A stretch of DNA of 64,000 bases from Glandiceps talaboti (Eukaryota > Hemichordata > Enteropneusta > Spengelidae), in contig NC_135561.1 of assembly GCF_964340395.1 (NCBI RefSeq), forward strand, positions 23,186,486 through 23,250,485. The letters are read 5' to 3'. The notes under the pieces are model-generated. The model had not been told where the DNA came from, did no database searches, and saw only the letters and a program-made list of their open reading frames with translations. Positions 28,801 through 41,400 of the stretch are shown here, one piece after another (the stretch's first letter is position 1; every line of letters starts with the position of its first letter). The position numbers and the translations under genes were made by a program.

Positions 28801-30516
28801 AAGGCTCACCATTGTAAAGGTTTCGTAGATTTTGACAGATTATTGCGGGAGTTCACACTACCTTCACCTTTTTTGCCAGGATCTCACAGGAAATATAATG
28901 CTGTTGAAATAGCTAGAAGAATAAATTAGAATTATTCTGTCACTGTCTGAATGCAGAGGTGTGACAAGTATCCAATAGATTCTTGCAAGATTCTCATTAG
29001 AAATCCTAATTTCATGATTCTAATAGAATCTTGTGAGATTCTAGTGAGAAAAATGTGGTATGGAGTAAGAAAGTGTCTTTAGAAAGTCTATTAGAATTTT
29101 TCTCACCAACTGTCAGCAGGATCTTCTGATAGATTCTTGTAAGAATTTACTAGATTATATTGAATTCTCATCAGATTCTCATTAGAAATCCATATTTTCA
29201 TGATTCTAATAGAATTTAGTGAGATTCTAGCAAGAATCTAGTGAGAAAAAATTGTACGAGTCAGTCTTCTAAGGTTCAATGCAATGCAATAATGCTAATA
29301 GGCCTGGCCTAGTGAAATGTGCATGTCAATGTATATTTGATAGGGATAGGGATATTACTTAGGGTTACATATTTGGTGGTGACGTTATTTAGGATGGCAA
29401 ATTGTTCAAGGGAAAGTAATCAGATCAGGGAAATGCAAGTGATTTTGCATCAAGTGAATCAGTGCTCCTTATATCAATCATTCCCTGGAGGCCACACACA
29501 TAAAGTTATGATAATACCATGCAGTAGTGCTGTAGGCCTGGTCAAATGTCTGTATGTTTGATTTGATGGGGATTTTATTTGGAATTGTTCAAATCAATAC
29601 TGATGTTTTATAGTTTTTGTGTACCTGTTTTTATTGTTTCCTGTAACTGTATTTTAACTTAAAGTGTAATCATTGTACTTGACAATTTAGAGGAATGGTG
29701 CCTTTTGGTCCTATTGTCAATAAAATGTATCTGTTTGAGCATATATTTGCTATGCCGGCTCATATCATTACTGGGACAAGCCATTAAAGAAGCAAGTCCA
29801 CTTGTTATCAAAGAGTACCAATATTTACACATGTGATGATGGGCTCTTACATAACACAAGTAAACAGTGTAGTTCACAGCGTAAGATCATTTCTAAGGAG
29901 TGGGTCAATTGAGGCAAACCTTATCTCCGTCTTATATCAGTTGTTATCAATTTATTAGGCTATTATAAGTAACACTACAAACAGCTTTAGAGATGCAAAC
30001 AACTTTTATGACACCCGTTTTCGTCAGGCAAGCCCGCGGGTTTGTTGCACTTGGACCGTTAATGGCTTGTGAATGTCATGTTCACTATGCTGGCTGACGT
30101 TTGAGGGTGCCCTTTCACAACTTTATCTGGACATACTTAATTCTGCATTCAATTTGTGAGAGTCTAAAATACAATAAAATTAATTTCCTAATTGCATGTC
30201 AGGGAAATAAAAAAGTGAAGGGGTTTAATATTGTATAATAATGACAATAAAAAAAATGTTAGGATGAAGTTTATACGTCCCTGGTCAAACCTCGTAGCAT
30301 ATGAATTTAAAGCCACATTTACATGTAAACACACCCTGTCTTGTGTTGTCCACCTACAGCACATTACTTTCTAAATATCAAATGTCACTGAAATGAACAA
30401 AAATGGAACATTCTAATTCCCAATTATTGAAAGACACTGGAATTATTTATAGCCAACCTCAAAATCCTCTTTTTACCTCCCGTAAGGGGTACGGGAGGTA
30501 TTAAAAGGGGAAGGTG

Positions 30517-30549
<33 letters not shown>

Positions 30550-33500
30550 GACTGTGTCATCATTTTCTAAAAATCGGCTGGCCCAATTGTAATGAAATTT
30601 GGGATATATAATCTTTAGGGTAATAGCTAGACCTGATTAGGTTTTGAGCCAGATCTGTTAATGTTTAATTAGAGAAATTTGCATATTAATGAAATCAACT
30701 AATTATGCAATATCTTAAGACTGCATACTTCAATTTCAATATAATTTAGTATATACGTTCAACATAACAACATACATTTGTCCTATAAAATTCGTTGATG
30801 TATCTTATGGCGTTAATGAATAATTTGCATAATTAATTATTTTTGGTAATTAGGCTATATCTTAATAATACATACTTCAAATTCAACATAATTTAGTACA
30901 TACGGTAACCATAAGAAAACACATATGTCCTATCAAGTTTGTTGATGCACCATACAGTGTTAATGAATAATTTGCATAATTAATGATTTGCGGTAATTAG
31001 GCTATATCTTAAGAATACATACTTCAATTCCAATATAATTCAGTACACACGTTAACCATAACAATCACATATGTCCTGTAAACCTTGTTGGTGTACCTTT
31101 CAGTGTTAATGAATAATTTGCATAATTAATGATTCTTTGTAATTAGGCTATATCTTACGACTGCATACTTCAATTTCAATACAATTCAGTACATACATTA
31201 ACCATAACAAATTGTGTATGTCCTATAAAGTTAGTTGATGTACCTTACAGTGTTAATGAATAATTTGCATAATTAATGATTTTCGGTAATTAGCTATATC
31301 TTATGGACTGCATACTTCAATTTCAATACAATTTAGTACATACGTTAACCATAACAAAGTGGATATGTTCTATAAAATCTTTTTTATAGCTTAGTTTTAA
31401 TGAAACATTTGCATAATTAATGATTTTAGGTAACTAGGTTGTATCTTAAAAATGCAAGCTTCAAATTTCATATAATGTGATACGTACATCATGATAATAC
31501 GCACCTCTCCTATGAAGTTTGTTGCTACAACTTTTTCCTTTAATGAGTATTTTGAATAATGAATGATATTCAGTAATTAAGCAGTATCATAGACTCTTAC
31601 ATACATTAACCTAAGAAAGCATGCTTGTCCAAAAAACAAAGCGTGTTACCATAGTTTTTTTAGTTTTATGAGTTATTTACATATTTAGTGATTCCCTTAC
31701 GGGAGGCATTCAGTTTAAATCTGTTTTTTTCTTTTTCTTGTGTGCATTTCCCAGTCATTTTTTTTCAGAGATTTTGTGCAATTTTTCATAACAGTAGATT
31801 TTTGTTATAAAATGTAGACTATGGTATAAAAGTACAATACATTACTTCTGTGTAAAATGTGTTTTATAGTGAGACATCATATTAAACCAGTAACCCCTTT
31901 ATTACATCGCTAAAACAAAACTGCATAGTGAAGAACTGAACCACTTCTACATGTCACCAAAATAAAAAACACAAAAAAACCCCAAAAAATCACAAAAAAA
32001 CAGCGGAGCTATTCTGACCGATAGGTCGCTTGTTTATGATTTTTTTTCAAAAAGATATTTTCATCATCTCCTCCAATACAACTTGTCAGATTGCTTTGAT
32101 ATGAGGCATTCAGTTTAAATCTGTTTTTTTCTTTTTCTTGTGTGCATTTCCCAGTCATTTTTTTTCAGAGATTTTGTGCAATTTTTCATAACAGTAGATT
32201 TTTGTTATAAAATGGTGACTATGGTATAAAAGTACAATACATTACCAACTTTCTGTGTAAAATGTGTTTTATAGTGAGACATCATATGAAACCACTAACC
32301 ACTTTATTACATTGCTAAAACAAAACTGCATAGTGAAGAGCTGAAGAACTGAACCACTTCTACATGTCACCAAAATAAAAAATAAAATTAAAAAAAAAAA
32401 CAGCGGAGCTATTCTGACCGATAGGTCGCTTGTTTGAATTCAGCATGACAAACTACCCTTTGTGGTTTGGTCAATGTGCACATAAAAAGATATTTATCAG
32501 ATTTATATGTTATTTGTGAGATGTACCGGTATGTGTATATAACGAAAACATTATTTTCATGTCTAACATATGTTTCCATGGAAACAGCTGTCCAATTTTA
32601 TACAATTTACGTTACACTAGGTAGTACTAACTCATACATGTCTAAAACAAGGCCATTTTTTAATGTATTATTTTTTTCAATGTTTTATGTCAAATTTTGG
32701 AAAAATGATTAACATATTATGGTGATTTTGGTTACCATGGCAACAGATGTTCATAAAATGACCCCCCTTTTTAGCACAAAGATCTGGGGTTGTATAGATG
32801 AAGAAATATTAAGCATATAATGATCTCACCAGTAATATGTAAATTAGGTGTAAAAATGTAAATTTTGGTAAAAATTTTCTCTCAAAAAGTACTTGGTCAA
32901 TGAGACTGAAATTTGATGAGATGTGTTATTCTGCAGATTTTCTTCAAAATAGTTTGACACAATTGGCCCTAGCAACCATGACCACGCCCTTAGCAACAAC
33001 CGGATGGCAGTATATTTTTCTCAAATAACATCATCTGGTAGGCAAGTGAGTAAACATTCAAAAAAGTATGCAAATATCACTAGCAACCATGACCATGCCC
33101 ATAGCAACAACCAAATGGCCGTGTATTTCACAAAGATAACAGGAATTGAAAGACAAATGAATAAACATTCAATAAATGTATGCAAATGTGCCTAGCAACA
33201 AGACCACGCCCATAGCAACAGCCAAATGATCACGAATATTGAAAAGATAATATCAGAAATTCATACACAAGTTAACAAAAACATTGAAAAATGTATGCAA
33301 ATAAATCTAGCAAAATGACCACGCCCATAGCAACAGCCAAATGATCGTGTATATCGCAAAGATGGCAACATGGTTGGATACACAACTGGATAGTCATTCA
33401 GCAAATGAACACCTATTGTTAGCATGGACTAGCATATGGATAAACATTTTTAAAAACTGTACAGTTGTGCTACAATGCCATTGGCGGTATTTTTGAACTT

Positions 33501-34010
33501 AGCATAACAAAATATTCAAATAAACTTGATTATTATCAAAATTATTATTATATACGATATATTTAATTATTATTATTATTGTTATTATTATAATATTATA
33601 GGCTTATCATACTAAAGCACTTTTGATTTTAATGAAAACTCTGAAACTACCATGTAAATGTAATTCTTCTGAAAAGTGATGGGAATGTTTGTAGATGTGT
33701 CTAGATGAACGAATTATTGAAGACAATATGACCTGATTGTTGATATGCAAATAAAGTCAAAGAATGTGATTTCTTGTCATTTATAATATTTATTGTGTTT
33801 AAATTACCAAAACCTAATAAATAGTTCTTGTCATTATCATAATGAATATGTGCATCAAGGTTCATTAGGATTGATACAGTAGTGTTTGAGATGTTGTATC
33901 ATACACACACAAAGACAGACAGACAGACAGACACAAACAGACACAAAGACAGACAGATAGACACACACAGACAGACACAGACAGACAGACACAAAGACAG
34001 ACAGATAGAC

Positions 34011-34041
<31 letters not shown>

Positions 34042-37000
34042 CAGATAGACAGACACAGACAGACACAAAGACAGACAGACACAGACAGACACAAAGACAG
34101 ATAGGCATAACAAATCCTGTTATAATATAACGGCTTTGATTTCAGTATTGCGCTACAACAGTGCCGTTGTTGCTATTTTTCAAATTGAAATATTGCATGG
34201 CTGACCTCGCTCTGTAACTTATTCTTGTAAATTATTATTTAGGTTCTTATGTTGGCACTGTTATTTCAATGCCATTGTCTGGTCTGTTAGCAAGGGATGT
34301 CGGCTGGACATCAATTTTCTATGTCTTTGGTGAGTATGAACATTTGTTTGTGAGTCTGTGATTGACCATCTACAGTATTGGAATATTATTTCTAGACTTG
34401 TAAAGTTGTCATTCTAATTTACCTAGTATTTATTTGTGATGTATTTTTATTGGTTTGCCAATAAAAAAAGTGAATTCTCACCTGACTGCCAACTGCCAAG
34501 TTTTGCATGATTACATAAATTATCATTGTATTCATTGGCTATATAGAAATACCATGATATGAATAATTCATACTTATTAGCATAAAGAGGTGTGGCTTCT
34601 TATTATCTGGTGTCATCTGATTCAACAGGTCACCTGACACAGGGCAACTGTTGTTTACCGGTTGATATAGATTGATACGATGGTGTATAAGCATTTTTGG
34701 TTCTCCCAATTCTGTTAGGAATCTTTCTGATTACAAATTTAGATGACTTGTAGACTCATCAGGTTACATGTTGTGTAGTGTAGTGTAGTGTAGTGTAGTG
34801 TAGTGTAGTGTAGAGTGGTGTAGTGCAGTGTGGTGTGGTGTGGTGTACGTGGTGTGGTGTAGTGTAGTGTAGTGTAGTGTAGTGTAGAGTGGTGTAGTGT
34901 AGTGTAGTGTAGTGTAGTGTAGTGTAGTGTAGTGCAGTGCAGTGTAGTGCAGTGCAGTGTAGTGTACATAGTGTAGTGTAGAGTGGTGTAGTGTAGTGTA
35001 GTGTAGTGTAGTGTAGTGTAGTGTAATAGTAAGTATAGTCATAATCATTATACCAATGCCAGATGTTAATACTAAAATGTAAATTACCATAATGATGGTA
35101 ATTTAAGAGGTGAAAGTTCACATTATGTTAAACATGGCACTTTGCCCAGATTGGTCTTTTCACCTGTCAGTCACTCACACATAAGTATATGTTATGATCA
35201 TATCAACAGGTGCTCTATCAGTTCTTTGGTTTGTTGGTTGGTGGTTCCTTATTTCAGACAATCCCTCGGATCATCCTACCATTTCACACCTTGAACTGAA
35301 TTATATTCAAGATAGTATTGGCATTGCTGTACCAGAACAAAAAAGGGTAAGATATGTCGTAAGATCAAGTCAGAACAAAAGGCTTTTATCATATTTTATT
35401 TATACTTGAAAGAACAATGTGCAGTGTCACATATTTGAAGAACACATACACATGTAGGGCAGTTATACTTTAAAATTTACAGTTAATAGTAGAATTTTGA
35501 TAAAGCTTCTAACAAGAATTGCTGTGTACTTCAGCATCCTAATACTAATATCAAAATTCCTTTTGATTTATTGAGAGTTCACAACTATATCAAAGGTAAT
35601 TCATAGTTGAAGCTTATATACATACTTTGATGTCATATGATTGAGTTGGGGGAAGCCACCGAAAATAAGAGCTATTGTCATTAGCCCATATAGATGTACA
35701 ATGTCCTACCTCGGACAGACCTGTGTCCTTAGCCTCAGACAGACCTGTGTCCTACCACAGACAGTCCGGTGTCCTACCACAGACAGACCCGTGTCCTACC
35801 ACAGACAGACCAGTGTCCTACCACAGACAGACCTAGCTGTGTCCTACCACAGACAGACCTAGCTGTGTCCTACCACAGACAGACTTGTGTCCTAGCTACC
35901 ACAGACAGACCAGTGTCCTACTACAGACAGACCAGTGTCCTAGCTACCACAGACAGTCCTGTGTCCTACCACAGACAGTCCTGTGTCCCACCACAGACAG
36001 ACCTGTGTCCTACCACAGACAGACCTGAATCCTACCTGAGGAAGTATAGGCTAGTGTCTACACATATGAAAGTTACGGTGTAGATGTCATGTGATCTCTC
36101 CTGAACCTATTCTGACCCGCTCCTGAAAATATATATAATGAAACTTTGTCTACAGTTTTTTTGACAAACACACTTTTTTAATTTTATGTGAATGACAGAC
36201 ATTGAACCATAATCTGACTGAGTAAGGTCAGCAGAAAACATGATAGTTTGTATCATTCTACACTGACCTCAGACTAACCCAAATCTGTTGGTGTATGGTA
36301 TATAAAGTACTAATTTAAAGTAAACTAAGTTATACTGACTAATCATGGAATATGAAACAAATGGATATGTTACTAGAAAGATTTCATCAAGAATGAAGAA
36401 AGGAAGAATATTTATAAATTACTAACCTGATGATGTCATTGACTTCTTTGTCTGTATGTCCATCTGTCAGTAGTATGACATATCTCAGACATGCAATATC
36501 CAATTTCATGTAACATGACACAAAGGTGACATTATACCATATAGCACATATGCATGTCACTTTGTTTTCATTTGTTGCCTATCACATACACTTTGTAGTG
36601 TTCATTTATTTGTTTCTTATCACATACACTTTGTAGTGTTCATTTGTTTCTTATCACATACACTTTGTAGTGTTCATTTGTTTCTAATCACACACACTTT
36701 GTAGTGTTCATTCGTTTCTTATCACATACACTTTGTAGTGTTCATTTGTTGCCTATCACACACACTTTGTAGTGTTCATTTGTTTCTTATCACATACACT
36801 TTGTAGTGTTCATTCATTTGTTTCTTATCACATACACTTTGTAGTGTTCATTTATTTGTTTCTAATCACATACACTTTGTAGTGTTCATTTGTTTCTAAT
36901 CACACACACTTTGTAGTGTTCATTTGTTTCTTATCACATACACTTTGTAGTGTTCATTTGTTTCTAATCACACACACTTTGTAGTGTTCATTTGTTTCTA

Positions 37001-38353
37001 ATCACATACACTTTATAGTGTTCATTTGTTTCTAATCACATACACTTTGTAGTGTTCATTTGTTTCTTATCACATACACTTTGTAGTGTTCATTTGTTTC
37101 TAATCACACACACTTTGTAGTGTTCATTTGTTTCTAATCACATACACTTTATAGTGTTCATTTGTTTCTTATCACATACACTTTGTAGTGTTCATTTATT
37201 TGTTTCTTATCACACACACTTTGTAGTGTTCATTTGTTTCTAATCACATACACTTTATAGTGTTCATTTGTTTCTAATCACACACACTTTGTAGTGTTCA
37301 TTTGTTTCTAATCACACACACTTTGTAGTGTTCATTTGTTTCTAATCACACACACTTTGTAGTGTTCATTTGTTGCCTATCACATACACTTTGTAGTGTT
37401 CATTTGTTTCTTATCACATACACTTTGTAGTGTTCATTTGTTTCTAATCACACACACTTTGTAGTGTCCATTTGTTTCTAATCACATACACTTTGTAGTG
37501 TTCATTTGTTTCTTATCACATACACTTTGTAGTGTTCATTTGTTTCTAATCACATACACTTTGTAGTGTCCATTTGTTTCTTATCACATACACTTTGTAG
37601 TGTTCATTTGTTTCTAATCACATACACTTTGTAGTGTTCATTTGTTTCTAATCACATACACTTTGTAGTGTTCATTTGTTTCTTATCACATACACTTTGT
37701 AGTGTTCATTTGTTGCCTATCACACACACTTTGTAGTGTTCATTTGTTTCTTATCACATACACTTTGTAGTGTTCATTTGTTGCCTATCACATACACTTT
37801 GTAGTGTTCATTTGTTTCTTATCACATACACTTTGTAGTGTTCATTTGTTTCTAATCACACACACTTTGTAGTGTTCATTTCTTGCCTATCACATACACT
37901 TTGTAGTGTTCATTTATTGCCTATCACACACACTTTGTAGTGTTCATTTGTTGCCCATCTTTTAAATCATGTTCACACGTAATATAGATACAAATACATA
38001 TACACACAAGTATTAATTGTGGTGCTCTACTTTTACTGATTGGTTGCAATATATAAATGTAGAAATCAAAGACTTTAAATACAGATATCTTAAGTCAAAT
38101 TTACATTTTCAAGTATCAATCACCTTAAAATCACTTGCAAGCTTTCTTGTGACACAGTTACATTAGACCTTGACCTTGACCAGGGTAGATAATCAAAATT
38201 AAGCTATATCTTACATATGTGAGATACTTTTTAGCATTTATGTGTTGTTAATTCCTTATTAATCATGGTTACAGGTACTGCACAACAGTATAAATTTTTA
38301 GCACAACTGAACTGAATGTTCAGTAGTGCTATAGGCATGGCAAAGTGTCTGTC

Positions 38354-38423
<70 letters not shown>

Positions 38424-41400
38424 CAACTTAAAGTCAAAAACTGCAGGACCGATTGCTTTGATATTTGGTGGTCATGTTACTTCTGGTGTCTAGTTTGGAA
38501 AATTCTTCAAATGAAAATGATTGCTTCAGAGATGTGGGTTTTGGGTCAAAAAATGTGATTTTTGGTCAAAAAAACTTAAACTCCAAAACTACTGGGCAGA
38601 TTGGCATGAAATTTGGTAGGAACAGTCTTAGGGGTGAGTAGATTAAGATTTGTTTATGACATGATGATTACCTTTAGTAATATGCAAATTAGGGCTAAAA
38701 ATGTGTCTTTTTGGTCAAAAACCTATAATTCCAAAACTACTACTACTCAGCAGATTGGGATGAAATTTAACAGGGATGCATCTGTGGGTGTATAGATGAA
38801 GAACTTTTAAGCATATAATGATCTCATCAGTAATATGCAAATTAGGTGTAAAAATGTGAATTTTGGTAAAAAATTTATATCTCAAAAATTACTTGGTTAA
38901 TGAGACTGAAACTTGGTGAGATGTTTCTAGAAGTGTTGTTCTGCAGATTTTCTTCCAAATATTTTGACACAACTGGCCCTAGCAACCATGACCACGCCCA
39001 TAGCAACAACAGAAAGGCAGTATATTTGCTCATATAACAACATCATCTGGTAGGCAAGTGAGTAAACATTCAAAAAATGTATGTAAATATCCTTAGCAAC
39101 CATGACCATGCCCATAGTAACAGCCAAACGGTCGTGTATTTCACAAAGATAACATCAGGATCAATAGACAATTGAACAAACATTCCAAAAATGTATGTAT
39201 ATTTGCCTAGCAACAAGGCCACGCCCATAGCAACAGCCAAATGATCACATATAGTGCGAAGATAACAAGGATTAATAGACAATTGAATAAACATTCAAAA
39301 AATGTATGTAAGTTTGCCTAGAAACAAGACCATGTCCATAGCAACAGCCAAATAATCACATATAGTGTGAAGATAACAACAGGGATTAATAGACGTTTGA
39401 ATAAACCTTCAAAAAAAGTATGTAAATTTGCCTAGCAACAAGACCACGCCCATAGCAACAGTCAAATAATCACATATATTGCAAAGATAACGAATTGAAA
39501 GACATGAATAAACATTCAATAAATGTATGCAAATCTGCATAGCAACAAGACCACGCCCATAGCAACGGCCAAATGATCACGTATATTGCAAAGATAATAT
39601 CAGGAATTCATACACAAGTGAACAAAAACATTCAAAAATATATGCAAATATACCTAGCAACATAACCACGCCATAGCAATAGCCAAATGATCACGTATAT
39701 TGCAAAGCTAGCAACATGGTTGCATATTAGGTAACTGGATAGTTATTCACCAAATGTACACCTATTGTTAGCATGGACTAGCATATGGATAAACATTTTT
39801 AAAATCTGTACATTTGTGCTACAACGCCATTGGCGGTATTTTTTAAATATACACATGCATTACTTTCAGTACTTTTATAACTTTTTGTGTAAAAGGGAGC
39901 ACCACTCCAGGAAATAAAGATATTTTCATTAACTATGGGTTCTGGAGAGTCATTTTATGATTTTACATCACCAGTATATAATTACTTGCTATTTCAGAGA
40001 AACATAAAGTTCATCTTGTGTCTTTATAGGGTATCTTTGCTGTGGGCTATTGCATCATGGGAGTTATAAATAATAACATGTTTATGGTTGCAACATGAAT
40101 ATTCAAGAGCAATAATTAGTCATGAATATTCATAAGACCACCATGAATAATTATTTCTCTTGAGTGCCATCATGCAGTAGCCTATAACAAGGATATCCTG
40201 TAAAGGCACAAGTTCATTTTTCTCTGAAATCACAAGTAATTGTAGATGATGTCAAATCATGAAAAGACTCTCCAGAACCCATAGTTGATGAAAACGCCAT
40301 TATTTCCTGGACTGGTTTTCCCTTTACTTTTGGCCATATTTGTAGTAAACAGTAGACTAAGTATAATAACGATTTATTGCTTGGCTCCAAAAGATTAATA
40401 CTTAGAGAATGTACTGAAGTGTCTATCCTATACTATTGGGTGTAAATTTCTTTTGAGATTTTGACTTGACATTCAGGGTAAATTATCAAAATTAAGCCAT
40501 TTCCTGCATATAGTGTATAACATGTATAGTATTGCCAATGATTTCTTTTAAATCATGTCTCCATTTAGTCGCATTAGTAAAGTATACAAGAGGAGTGTGC
40601 CCTCTTTAAAGAGTGACTTGTTCTGTATAAGCCAGATTTGAAAAAGGTGATTTTCAAAGGATCCTATCATACTCAACTAGATCAAGCCCTGCTTCAGACA
40701 GCACTCCTATTGGCCAAATTACGTAATTGTTTGACTTTCTCATAACTTGAATATTGAGTATTTTGTTGATGGAATGTTGATGTTGACATTTGTTTATCCG
40801 TCTAGACTATGCCACCATTGAAATCATTACTGACATCTCTACCAGTATGGGCAATAGTAGCTGCACACTTCAGTGAGAATTGGGGATTTTACACCATGTT
40901 AACAAGTCTGCCAACATTCTTCAAACAAGTGCTAGGATTTGATCTCTTCCAGGTTGGTAATTTTTTTTATTTTATATGTAGCAATAGATGTATATTTGTT
41001 GTTGACTATTAGTACACTTACATTTGTACCTTTCTTATTCACAACTACACATACTTGTGTTGCAGGCTGGTTTATTATCAGCACTACCTTACATTATGAT
41101 GGCTTGTAGTGTTGCAGTGGGAGGACAAATAGCTGATTATCTACGTTCAAATGCCTACATGAGTACAACTTGTGTGCGTAAAGTCTTTAATATGTCTGGT
41201 AAGTGTTATGATATGCCATTACAACTTATAATGTACATTATCATATACACAGTATTGTTTCCAATGCAATTCAATGGAGAGCATGCATAAAGAATCTGGG
41301 CAATAATTTTCCAGGGAGCAAATTCCTCCTAAAGCATAAAACTAAGGAGCAAAGTAAAAGAGTATTTATCAAACTTGACTTCTTATCAACATTCATTGTG

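Noticed and set aside
28960-29255. Heat-shock elements
   Set aside because: Words such as TTCTAATAGAATC do not have the 2-bp spacing of TTC and GAA needed for a heat-shock element; the stretch is better described as a degenerate repeat.
33855-34130. Cys/Leu/Ser or Thr/Asp/Arg-rich proteins
   Set aside because: Translation of the (ACAG)n microsatellite on both strands.
34739-35121. Thr/Leu/His/Tyr-repeat proteins on the minus strand
   Set aside because: Translation of the (GTGTA)n array in three frames.
38171-38182. Nuclear-receptor half-sites (complement TCAAGGTCA)
   Set aside because: The word is present once in exact form, but within a dispersed repeat and far from a promoter. Chance is likely.
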